NCBI GenBank assembly: GCA_009829735.1
Contig: CM020620.1
Span: 4,332,299 to 4,396,298, forward strand
Length of the DNA stretch: 64,000 nucleotides
Direction: 5' to 3'
Source: Pyropia yezoensis
Lineage: Eukaryota > Rhodophyta > Bangiophyceae > Bangiales > Bangiaceae
In this document: positions 44,384 to 53,458 of the stretch, one piece after another
How the letters are laid out: every line of letters begins with the position of its first letter
Numbering within the stretch: position 1 is the first letter of the stretch
Notes under the pieces: generated by a model
Seen by the model: the letters and a program-made list of their open reading frames with translations, nothing else
Told to the model about the DNA's origin: nothing
The model's database searches: none
Program-made: the position numbers and the translations under genes

Positions 44384-45980
44384 CTACACAACCCTCGGCG
44401 GCCCTTGAGGATCGTAGTCTTTATCCGACGAGCTAGACTGCTGAGAGTCCTCTGCATCATCTTGATCATCCTTGTCCCGGGACAAGGTGACTGATACGTC
44501 CGCCCCTTCTGCAGGGTGGGCATCGTCCACGTCACTGGCGTACACCATTTCGCCACAATTCTTGCACTTGCTCGGCTCGAGACACGGGGCGCCAGTGCCC
44601 TCACCAAACAACCACTCAGGGAACTTGTATATGGCGTTTTTCAGCGGCTCGTCAAAACGTTGTAGGTAGAGGTGCAGCCGGATGAAGTGCGAGTAGGAAA
44701 GCAATGCCGGCGCGGCGCGCAGTCGCCAGAGATCGTCCTCGTGACAGGCACCACAGTGAGCAACGTCCGCGCGGACGTCGAGGAGACCACCCGCAGGCAC
44801 AACCACCCTCTCAGGTCTCACCAGATGCGGGACATCCAGCTTCTTCTCCAGGCGATGGACTACGTGAAAGCTGCCGGGATACACAACCACAGTGAACGCA
44901 TCCTTACCGGCCGCCATGGCAAAGTAGTTGTGGCTGCGCGGGCGCGAGAACGTCTGCAGCGGCGCTCGGCGGCTGTCGTCGGCATCATGGTCAGTAGGGG
45001 GGTCTGGTCTCTCGGCACGGACAGTGGCGTCCACGTGTGGCTGTTGCCGCACCGCTGGACAGGTGGTCAGCAATACTCGGGCGCCGGACTTGGGCACCCG
45101 TACCAGTGGGCGCTCATTAAGCTGCTGCGCCGTCTGTGCACCGACCAGCAATTGGTGAGCCATGGCAGCCATCAGCATGTCACAGTGCAGCTGGGTCTTG
45201 TACAAGTCGTCCGCGTCCTTATCGTCCCCATTGGCGGCCAGAGCCAACTGTCGCACGGTGAGCCGCACCACGTTTCATTGCGGTTTTGTCGACCTTGCCA
45301 AGGTCGACGTTGTGGATGGGCGTCCACATCGGGTCGTCCTCCTTGAGCGCGGCTTCACCCGGAAACTTGTTGATCACAGAATGAAGAAAATCGCCGACGG
45401 GGTCCGTCTTGGTCGGGGGTGTGGATGATCCAGACGAGAAGGCAGCGCCGTCGACGCCGACTTCCGCGCCACCACCACCCTCCACACGGGTCAAGCAGGT
45501 CATCGCATGCTTGACCACCGTCCAGCCTCGCTCGACAAGCTCGGTCCCGTACTGGATATGCGCTAGGTTGGTCAGCAGCAAACGGGTGTCGGGGATATGT
45601 CGGTCGCGCTCCACCGCGGCGGGGGGGGCGCTGGGCATGTCCAGCGCGAGGTATGTGTAGTCAAGAAGCGCCAAGCCACGGTTACACATGAGCGTCTCGG
45701 CTGCATTACCCATTGCGTCCCACGCGGACCGTGGAACAAAGTCGCGGCTCTGGTGCTCCAGGGGCAGCAGGAGAGCAATGGGCGGCAGCAGCGTCCGCAC
45801 AGCAGTATCACAGGGCTCAGAAGAGAAGTCCAATGCCCGGCAATTCTCCTTGGCCGCCTCCTTCATACTGTCGGGAATGTCGGGTACGGTATCCTCATAG
45901 GCCTCGTCGTCGTCCTTCTGAGAGCCTCCTGGAACACTTGGACGCCCTAGTGTGACAGTGCGCTTGCGAGAAAACGCCAA
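44384..45980 (-). CDS. DSBH (cupin/2OG-oxygenase-like) protein, two overlapping reading stretches
   Basis: The first stretch (45980-45219, MAFSRKRTVTLGRPSVPGGS) is acidic and helical, with RSAWDAMGNAAETLMCNRGLALLDYTYLALDMP. The second (45271-44384) contains the recognisable part: AFTVVVYPGSFHVVH, then VVVPAGGLLDVRADVAHCGA and SHFIRLHLYLQRF. A hydrophobic-PAGxLLxxRxDxxHxG block followed by an RLHxYL strand is the pattern of double-stranded beta-helix proteins common in algal and oomycete genomes. A C-terminal CKNCGEMVY motif (one C-x2-C pair) and an acidic/Ser tail follow. The metal ligands are unclear. It lies immediately downstream of the ParB-like gene (ends overlap by 34 bp), so they may form a functional pair. 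Whether the stretches are joined by an intron or a break is unresolved. Confidence 0.5.
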
Positions 45981-48900
45981 TGACCGCCACCTTGTCCACG
46001 GCCACCCCCTCCACTGCCAGCGCTTCCGCGGCCACCGGGAGCACCAGCACCGCTCTTCCCCTTCTTTCGCGGCGCGGTCCGGCGACGCTTCTTTTTGGGC
46101 GGTGGCACAGGCGCTCCGCCACTAGAATCAGAAGCGTTCTCTTCCGAAGGTGGTTCGCGCGGGCGCGTGAGTCGGATTGAATTGCGAACGCCCCCGTCGC
46201 CGACGGCATCGTCGCCACCGTTGGCCGGTTCCTCGGGGCCGGCTGTGCCCGCAACGTCAGGCACAGCGGGTGCCTCGTCCCCGCCCTCGCCACCGTCACC
46301 ATCGCCCCCACCGCCCCCGCCGTCGCCACCGTCACCACCACCTCCGCCGTCGCCACCGCCCCCGCCGACGCCACTGCCCCCGCCGTCGCCACCGTCGCCA
46401 TTGTCGTCACCGTCGCCACCGTCACCACCGTCGCCACCGTCACCACCGTCACCACCAGCGGCCCCGTCGGTGCCGGTCACGTGGTCGCCTACAACCTCGC
46501 CATCACCTCCGCCACCGACCCCACCATCACCTCCACCACCTCCGCTCCCAGCTCCGCTCCCGGCTCCGCTCCCAGCACCGTCGCCGTCACCGTCGCCGTC
46601 ACTATCGCCACCGGTGGTACGGCGACCCATGCGGGCATCGGCATCAGGCCTGGTCCCCGCGACGGCACTATTGCCACCCCCTTCACGTAAACCGGCCCTG
46701 GTAGCCGCCGGCGCCGTACCCGACGCGGGGACTGAATCAGTAGGGAGGGGGCGGTCTTGCTCATCCGGGGGAGGGGTTATGAAGGCCCGCACCTTGGCTG
46801 CCCACGCGGGGAAGAAAAGCTCGTGAAACGACAGGTCTTCGACAAACCGGAAAGGGTCTTTTGCACCACCCGACGCCGCCGTGCCCCTGCTTCCGGGTCG
46901 ACCCTTGCCCTTGCCCTTGCCGCCGCCACCGCCACCTGCAGCCAAGACGGCTCGGGCCGGTGGCTGTGGAGCGTCGTACTTGGTGAGGACCAACACCTGG
47001 AGCTCGTCCAGCAGCGAGAGGTTCTGTCGGCGACGCTTCTGCTTCAATACGTCCGTCAGAGGCGCTCTGTGTGTGAAAACGGCACACCCAGCCGTAAGCG
47101 CCGGCGCCTCTGCAATTGCACGGTCCTCGGCCGATGCCATGCGAAGAAGGGTGCGCCGCAACATCGCTTCGTTGATCGCGAAGCGCACGAAATAGACAAG
47201 AGTAGCAAAGAACGCAGAGTCGGTGCCCCGTGTCAGCCGCCGGATGGCATTGTTGCCCGCGTTGCGACGACCCGTCCACTCCCAACCGACCTGGAGCATC
47301 CACAGGTGCACCTCATTGCAGTACACCAGCGGTACGCCCCCCAAAGTGCAAAGTGCCGGAGACGCACACGACTCGGTCGTCAAGGCGTGCTCGCCCCGTG
47401 AGCCCACAGAGTCGGTGTTGCGCTTGATAATGTATTCGCCAGACCGCTCGTCCTCAATGTAGATCAGGGCAATCTTGATCATGCGTCGCAAGACGGCCTT
47501 GCCAATACGGGACGTTTCCGGGCCGCCCCTGACGGTCGCGTCGTCTTGGTCCTCTTGTTCACGGTCCACCTCATCGGACTCACGGTGAGCAAGGTCCACG
47601 TCCATGGGGTCCTGCTTGCGGTTGTCCATGTAGTTGTAGAAGATGCGAATGAGGTCCGACATACTGTGCTGGAACAGAGACTGCTTCTTGCCCAAAGGTT
47701 GGCGGTCGTTGTACTCTCGTAGCCAGCGTGTAATGAAGTGGATGTTGTCCACGTTGCTCATCTCCTTGGCCTTGGCGGCCGTCGAGTTGGCGCGCACCCC
47801 CAACGTGAGGGCCATCATGAGCGTCAAGGGTTGCCCGTCACGCCGAACGATGACCGCCACTTGCACCTCACCGACAGCGTTGGCGTGCCCTTCCTTGTGC
47901 AGCTCCCGCAGCGCCGTCAGTCGATAAGCGCCGTCCACGAGTAAAAACCTATCCTCGGCCCCGGGACACTCTGGGTCTGCGCATACGGATATCATTCCGT
48001 ACGTGGTCATATAACCAAAGTCGCGGTACGACCGCAGCTGTTCGTCGACAGTGCCGCGGTTGATAGTACGCACCGTCCGCGGGGCAATGCGAATGGCCTC
48101 GATCGGTACATACAGCTTCGTCGCGATAACGTAGTCGCTGGTAGGACCGACCCATGTAGGCGCCGACGCCGTCACCACGCCACTGTCTATATGCGGTACT
48201 GGAACATGCCCTGGTGCAGGTGGTAGCGGCTCATCGTCAGACAAGGCCCGAGAGTTGCTGTCAGAACGACTGTCATCAGCGACGTCACGGCCATCGCCGT
48301 CTCCACCACTGCCCGGTCCGCCGGACCCACTCGCTCGGCCGGTGCCAGCACGACGACCAGAACTGCCGCCAGCGACGCCACGACCGTCGCCGTCTCCACC
48401 ACCGCCTGGTCGGCCCGCCCCACCCGCTCCCGCTGATGCCCCACCTCCGCCACCACCACCTCCACCACCACCGCCACCCCGACCGTCACCCCGACCGTCA
48501 CGCTCGGCGCTACGACTGCGACCACGCTCAGCGTCACGGGAAGTCGTGCGAGGTCGGTCAGCCCCGCCATCAGCCCGACGTCCGCCGTCATCGCCTCCGC
48601 GTCCACCACGATCGGTGCTTCGAGCGTGACCGCGACCACGATCAGTAGCGTCACGGGAAGTCGTGCGAGGTCGGTCAGCCCCGCCATCAGCTCGACGTCC
48701 GCCGCCATCAGCCCGACGTCCGCCGTCATCGCCTCCGCGTCCACCACGATCGGTGCTTCGATCGTGACCGCAACCACGATCAGTAGCGTCACGGGAAGTC
48801 GTGCGAGGTCGGTCAGCCCCGCCATCAGCTCGACGTCCGCCGCCATCAGCCCGACGTCCGCCGTCATCGCCTCCGCGTCCACCGCGATCGGTGCTACGAG

Positions 48901-49417
48901 CCTGACTGCGACCACGATCAGTGGTGTCACGGGAAGTCGTGCGGGGTCGGTCACCACCGCCATCAGCTCGACGTCCGCCGTCATCGCCTCCACGTCCACC
49001 GCGATCGGTGCTTCGAGCGTGACCGCGACCACGATCGGTAGTGTCTCGGGAGGTCGTGCGAGGCCGGCCGGCGTCGCGAAAAGCGTGACCAAGTCGGTCA
49101 GTGCCGCGGCCATCCCGACGTCCGCCGTCATCGTCACCACGTCCGTCGCGATCGGCGTTTCGCAGGGCGACTCCTCGGTCGCCATTATCGGATCCGTGAC
49201 CGATGCTGCCACCACTAGAGATACCGCCACGTCCACCACCGCTACCACCACCACTACCACCACCGCGGGCACCGCCACGTCCACCATCGCTACCGCCACC
49301 ACGGGGACCGCCACGGGAACCGCTCCGGGCACCACCCCGGGCACCGCCACCACCACCGCCGCCACCACCGCCACAGCCACCACCACAGGCCCCACCACCG
49401 GCCTTTCCCGGTGCCAT
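45947..49417 (-). CDS. Large ParB-like (ParB/Srx-fold) protein with repetitive N-terminus
   Basis: I start at MAPGKAGGG (49417); the frame is open to 49486. The 1156-residue product opens with ~400 residues of Gly/Arg/Asp repeats. Then comes a ParB N-terminal-like domain: IATKLYVPIEAIRIAPRTVRTI (about 48110), an RSYRDFGYMTTYGMISV helix-strand, FLLVDGAYRLTALRELHKEG (about 47940-47880, equivalent to the ParB/sulfiredoxin GxHR box) and VQVAVIVRRDGQPLTL. The helical ALTLGVRANSTAAKAKEM region recalls the segment after the box in ParB. A ~200-residue helical domain follows. Acidic Gly/Asp runs precede a C-terminal nuclear-localisation-like PPPKKKRRRTAPRKKGK. ParB proteins bind palindromic parS sites and use CTP to slide along DNA; other members are nucleases. 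A second, truncated homologue lies at 56.2 kb. Confidence 0.72.
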   Translation of the reverse strand: MAPGKAGGGACGGGCGGGGGGGGGGARGGARSGSRGGPRGGGSDGGRGGARGGGSGGGSGGGRGGISSGGSIGHGSDNGDRGVALRNADRDGRGDDDGGRRDGRGTDRLGHAFRDAGRPRTTSRDTTDRGRGHARSTDRGGRGGDDGGRRADGGGDRPRTTSRDTTDRGRSQARSTDRGGRGGDDGGRRADGGGRRADGGADRPRTTSRDATDRGCGHDRSTDRGGRGGDDGGRRADGGGRRADGGADRPRTTSRDATDRGRGHARSTDRGGRGGDDGGRRADGGADRPRTTSRDAERGRSRSAERDGRGDGRGGGGGGGGGGGGGASAGAGGAGRPGGGGDGDGRGVAGGSSGRRAGTGRASGSGGPGSGGDGDGRDVADDSRSDSNSRALSDDEPLPPAPGHVPVPHIDSGVVTASAPTWVGPTSDYVIATKLYVPIEAIRIAPRTVRTINRGTVDEQLRSYRDFGYMTTYGMISVCADPECPGAEDRFLLVDGAYRLTALRELHKEGHANAVGEVQVAVIVRRDGQPLTLMMALTLGVRANSTAAKAKEMSNVDNIHFITRWLREYNDRQPLGKKQSLFQHSMSDLIRIFYNYMDNRKQDPMDVDLAHRESDEVDREQEDQDDATVRGGPETSRIGKAVLRRMIKIALIYIEDERSGEYIIKRNTDSVGSRGEHALTTESCASPALCTLGGVPLVYCNEVHLWMLQVGWEWTGRRNAGNNAIRRLTRGTDSAFFATLVYFVRFAINEAMLRRTLLRMASAEDRAIAEAPALTAGCAVFTHRAPLTDVLKQKRRRQNLSLLDELQVLVLTKYDAPQPPARAVLAAGGGGGGKGKGKGRPGSRGTAASGGAKDPFRFVEDLSFHELFFPAWAAKVRAFITPPPDEQDRPLPTDSVPASGTAPAATRAGLREGGGNSAVAGTRPDADARMGRRTTGGDSDGDGDGDGAGSGAGSGAGSGGGGGDGGVGGGGDGEVVGDHVTGTDGAAGGDGGDGGDGGDGGDGDDNGDGGDGGGSGVGGGGGDGGGGGDGGDGGGGGGDGDGGEGGDEAPAVPDVAGTAGPEEPANGGDDAVGDGGVRNSIRLTRPREPPSEENASDSSGGAPVPPPKKKRRRTAPRKKGKSGAGAPGGRGSAGSGGGGRGQGGGHWRFLASALSH
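48520..49110. repeat. In-frame minisatellite of the ParB-like gene
   Basis: About five units of 117-160 bp encode RPRTTSRD(T/A)TDRGxGxxRSTDRGGRGGDDGGRRADGG. Some units carry an extra GGRRADG heptad. The copies are highly similar, indicating recent expansion or gene conversion. Confidence 0.85.
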
Positions 49418-49499
49418 CGGTCCTATAGTGCCACCAAGGGGTGTCGGCCTCCCCACCACGCGCACCACACAGACCGCCAACACCATTCAGCCCGCCGCC

Positions 49500-50575
49500 A
49501 TGGCCGCTACCACCTGCGGGGGGGGGGGGGGGGGGGGGAGGGGGGTGAGGGGGAAGAGGCGAAAAGGGCACGGCAGAGAATCAGCGGCCGTGGGGTGGGG
49601 GCGCGGCTTGGGGGCAGCACACCAGCAGCGGCGGCGGCGCCGTTTCAAGAAACCGCGCCGCCGGTGCTGGCGCGACCTGCCCCCCTCCCCCAACAGAGCC
49701 GCCGCGCCCGTGCTCCCCCCCGGCCGGCCGTCGATCCGCCACCCCACCCCTCCCACACTCTCTCCCATCCTCCTTACGCCCCCTCCTCTCCCCCCCCCCC
49801 CCCCACAACAAACGCCCCGGCCCGGCCGCTACAACCGCCACAACTACCACCTCCCGACGCCTTGGCCGCTGCCACCTGCGGGGGGAGGGGGTGGGTGAGA
49901 GGGGTGGGGGGGAAGAGGCGAAAAGGGCACGGCAGAGAATCAGCGGCCATGGGGTGGGGGTGCGGCTTGGGGGCAGCACACCAGCAGCGGCGGCGGCGCA
50001 GTTTCAAGAAACCGCGCTGCCGCTGCTGGCGCGACTTGCCCTCCTCCCCCAACAGAGCCGCCGCGCCCGTGCTCCCCCCCGGCCGGCCGCCGATCCGCCA
50101 CCCCACCCCTCCCACACTCTTCCCCTGTCCTCCTTACGCCCCCTTCTCTCCCCCCCTCCCCTCCACAACAAAAGCACCGGTCCGGCCGCTACAACCGCCG
50201 CAACTACTACCTCCCGCCGCCTTGGCCGCTGCCACCTGCGGGGGGAGGGGGTGGGGGAGAGGGGTGGGGGGGAAGAGGCGAAAAGGGCACGGCAGAGAAT
50301 CAGCGGCCGTGGGGTGGGGGCGCGGCTCGGGGGCAGCACACCAGCAGCGGCGGCGGCGCCGTTTCAAGAAACCGCGCCGCAGGTGCTGGCGCGACCTGCC
50401 CCCCTCCCCCAACAGAGCCGCCGCGCCCGTGCTCCCCCCCGGCCGGCCGTCGATCCGCCACCCCACCCCTCCCACACTCTCTCCCCTCCTCCTTACGCCC
50501 CCTCCTCTCCCCCTGCCCCCCCCACAACAAACGCACCGGTCCGGTCGCCGCCAACACCACACAACCCGCCGCCTT
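49500..50575. repeat. Three tandem copies of a ~360-bp repeat
   Basis: Copies are anchored by the near-palindrome GGCGCCGTTTCAAGAAACCG at 49636, 49995 and 50355. Each is flanked by the same AGCGGCGGCG and CAACAGAGCCGCCGCGCC sequence and ends in a CCTCTCCCCCC...ACAACAAA pyrimidine tract. Copies differ by a few substitutions and homopolymer lengths. A fourth, inverted and diverged copy is at about 59460-59650, so the family is dispersed. Confidence 0.9.
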
Positions 50576-50829
50576 TGCCGCCACCAGCAGCGGGGGGGGT
50601 GGGGGGAGGGGTGGGGGAAGGGAGGGGGCGCGGCACACCGTGGAGAGGGTGGTCGGGAATGGGGGAGAGGGCGCGGCGCAACCGGGAAAGGGAGGGGTGG
50701 GGGAAGGGAGGGGGCGCGGCACACCGTGGAGAGGGTGAGGGTGAGAGGGCGCGGCACAACCGGGAAAGGGAGGGGTGGGGGGTTGGACGCACAGAGCGCG
50801 GCGGGGAGAGCGGTGGGGGGACGGGGCCG

Positions 50830-50980
50830 CGCGTGCACGCATGCGCGCGTGCATGCCCGTTCATCGGGCGCCGCGCGCATGCATGCGCGCGTGCGTAGGT
50901 GCACGAATGCGTGCGTGGGTGCACGAATGCGTGCGTGGGTGCACGAATGCGTGCGTGGGTGCACGAATGCGTGCGCGTCA
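50830..50980. repeat. Alternating purine-pyrimidine tract with 20-bp tandem repeats
   Basis: CGCGCGTGCACGCATGCGCGC-type sequence is followed by at least four copies of GTGCACGAATGCGTGCGTGG with a 20-bp period. Long CG/TG alternation of this kind can adopt Z-DNA. Confidence 0.85.
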
Positions 50981-52517
50981 CAGCACCCCGCTTCGAAATC
51001 AGAGGGGCAAATTAATAAATGGTCGGGGAAAAACGACCATACGTACAGAGGTTGTTTTAGGACAGGTTTTCTTCTTGATGCGATAAATTCCACTCTGCTC
51101 GCCTGTGCGCGCCAGGTGGTGGGTCAGTCAACACTCCTTGCACAGCCTGGCGATATTATTGGCGTCCTGCATTGCTGTGGACCATGAACGCAGAAATGCA
51201 AGCGGGCCTCTGCGCTCCGCAGGCTACCCCCCCGCTTGGACCCCTCTTCACGTTGTCCCCCTGCGCGCGCCCACACCCGCACGCGCGTGTGCATGTGCCC
51301 AACGCAATTCGAACCCCACCCCACCCCCCCCCCGCCTCACCCCCCCCGGGGGAGGCCCCCCCCCCCCCCTACGCGAAAATTTGCGGGGCACACATTTGCG
51401 GGAAGGCTCCGGGTGACGACTTCGCGAGCATTTACCGATAAAAACTCAGCACGCGGTCTGGTCTCGATGACTGGGTGAGTATCAGCCAGCCAGCACTCTT
51501 TATCGTCCAGCACCCCCAGCTGAGAGATGCGCGTTCATAGCCCTTCCATAGCGGGTTTCCCTTTTCCACAGTACAATGCCGGTCCGTTCTGACAGCGGCT
51601 GTGGGGCGCTCATGCAGGGGACGGTCGGGAGACAGAGGTACGCCCTCCGCGTCATATGCTTTTGTAAATGAATAGCACAGCGCATGATGCCTCACATGAT
51701 GGTCGTATCTATATATGCAGCGCGTGCGTGCGTCGGCCGACGAAACGTCAACAGAGAGTACACAAAAAAAATAGAGAAAGCTGGGGCGGACGGTACCGCG
51801 AGAGGGGTTTCGCAATCGCATCCGCAACCCGCAAACCCAATTGAGGGCGTCTTCCTGCACCTTTAGGATGTGCTAGCGAAAAAAACAAAGAAAAAAAAAC
51901 TCTGCACATACCCCTCGACAAGGTTGTGCTCATGCTTCTCACAAAAATGGGGTCTCGCCGGCGCTTCCCCTTCTGGAAGGGGTCCGTAGCGGGGTAAGCG
52001 TGTAGTACATGAACGAGTAGAAGGGCGTTCACACGCAGACGGTCTGGCGGGAGCGGAATGCGAGGCGACGCGCGCGGTCGCAGGCCGGGCGGGAGTTCAA
52101 GACTGCCCGGCGATACGCTTAATGTGTGCGCGTGCACGAGTGCCAAGTTCTTTGCGGTGGATCATCTGTGAAAAACCGGGCCTCTCCCGCCCGACAGTCA
52201 CCACCAGCGTGACGTAGGCAGGGCGCACACCCTGACACGGTCATAGCCTTTGCCAGCCTTGCACTCGCCAATCAACTCAAGGGTAAAGTGTGGGCCCCCC
52301 GCGCACTACATTTACGGTTGGGGACCCAACACCTGGCGCCCCCCTCGCACGCCCGCCCGACACCCACGCCCCAGCAGACCACCCTTCGCCCCTGGTCCAC
52401 CCCGCCGGTGCAATGCAACGTGCTCCATGGATTGGGTGGGGCAGGCCCAGTACTTGCGCCTGCACAGCCCCATTCCACGACCCGCCCGGTGACGGCGGCA
52501 CGAGGTCATGCAAGCGG

Positions 52518-53351
52518 CTACTCACTCCCCGTAAAGCGCTCAGAGGAGCCGAGGTACTCAACCACGGTCGGCATGACATGCATAGGGCAGCTGCCCTTGT
52601 GTGACAACCACTCTTCAATCTCGCCGCTGTGAAACACGCACATACACGGCAGGCGGCGCACCCTGTCCCCAGCCTGAAACTCTTCCAAACAGATACTGCA
52701 CGGGTCCTCAGCACCAGCCGCGTCCGCAGCCTGCAGTGTGAACGACGGGAGCATGGACATTGCCCATGCGGGCACCGGGCACATGCCACCGGCCCCGCCG
52801 CCAGCGCCCCCCACGGGCACGCGCGGACCCGCTGGCAGTGCCGGCGACGGCACGTGCGCCACAGGGGCTTCGGCCACCGGCCCAGACGGGGGGGCAGTCG
52901 CCACCACCCCCGCCGCGGACCCCCCCTGTGGGATAGAGCCCGACTGTGGTACACGGCCCATCACAAAGACAACCTGGCCACGCGAGCCATGGGGCGTCGT
53001 CGCCGCCGTGCTGAGGTTGTCGAGCGCGGCGCTCAGAGTGCCGGCGGGCGCCGTCGCGGCTGTGGATGACCCCGGCATGGCCGCTGCACCCTGGGAGGCA
53101 TCGATAGGATCTGTGGCCGTGTCATCGGTCAAATCGATGATGGGCGGGGGGACAGGAGCCCCCCCGTGGACCCCCGCCGAGTACCCGACCGCTCCGCTAC
53201 CCGTCAAGAGCGCGATATCCGCCTCCGCTCTCTCCGATGAGCGCCCAGCCCGCTCGGCCAACCGAGAGGACCGCCGGGGGGGCCGGCGCCCGTGCGGCTT
53301 CCCCGTGTCGTCATCCGAGCTGCGCGGCTGGTAGTTGCGGTCAGCCGACAT
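52518..53351 (-). CDS. RING-type E3 ligase with a SUMO-interacting motif (STUbL-like)
   Basis: Start MSADRNYQPRSS at 53351, 277 residues. The N-terminus is basic and Ser/Arg-rich. VPPPIIDLTDDTATD is a textbook SUMO-interacting motif (hydrophobic-DLT plus acids). A long Ala/Pro/Gly linker leads to the C-terminal RING-like finger CSICLEEFQAGDRVRRLP followed by CMCVFHSGEIEEWL and SCPMH. Three ligands depart from RING-H2: C-x-C in place of C-x-H, HxxE in place of HxxC, and a final His in place of Cys. The fold may still bind zinc, or it may be degenerate. SIM plus C-terminal RING is the layout of SUMO-targeted ubiquitin ligases (RNF4/Slx5-Slx8). A consensus donor (A|GTGAGT) at the end of the frame and a strong acceptor TTTTTCACAG before 52165 allow a short extra last exon. 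Confidence 0.72.
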   Translation of the reverse strand: MSADRNYQPRSSDDDTGKPHGRRPPRRSSRLAERAGRSSERAEADIALLTGSGAVGYSAGVHGGAPVPPPIIDLTDDTATDPIDASQGAAAMPGSSTAATAPAGTLSAALDNLSTAATTPHGSRGQVVFVMGRVPQSGSIPQGGSAAGVVATAPPSGPVAEAPVAHVPSPALPAGPRVPVGGAGGGAGGMCPVPAWAMSMLPSFTLQAADAAGAEDPCSICLEEFQAGDRVRRLPCMCVFHSGEIEEWLSHKGSCPMHVMPTVVEYLGSSERFTGSE

Positions 53352-53423
53352 GATCCAGGCCCGGCTGGGGTTTGGGACGGGCAAGGCGGGTGCAACAAAA
53401 CAGTTTGTGGAAAGTGACGAGGG

Positions 53424-53458
<35 letters not shown>

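Larger units (their letters stand above)
49418..52164. other. Repeat-rich interval without a supportable gene
   Basis: It contains the 360-bp tandem repeat (49.5-50.57 kb), a related A/G-rich repeat at 50580-50780, an alternating purine-pyrimidine block with 20-bp repeats (50830-50980) and lower-GC sequence at 51000-51900. No ORF has a domain; the long plus-strand frame is antisense to repeats. Confidence 0.45.

Noticed and set aside
34645-49417. Endogenous giant-virus or Polinton-type insert
   Set aside because: Methyltransferase, helicase and SET genes occur in such viruses, but no capsid, packaging ATPase, DNA polymerase or integrase could be found, so I do not class it as virus-like.
48626-51187. 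Plus-strand 850-residue Thr/Ala/Ser-rich open frame
   Set aside because: Antisense to the ParB-like minisatellite and then reads through the 360-bp repeats; no domain.
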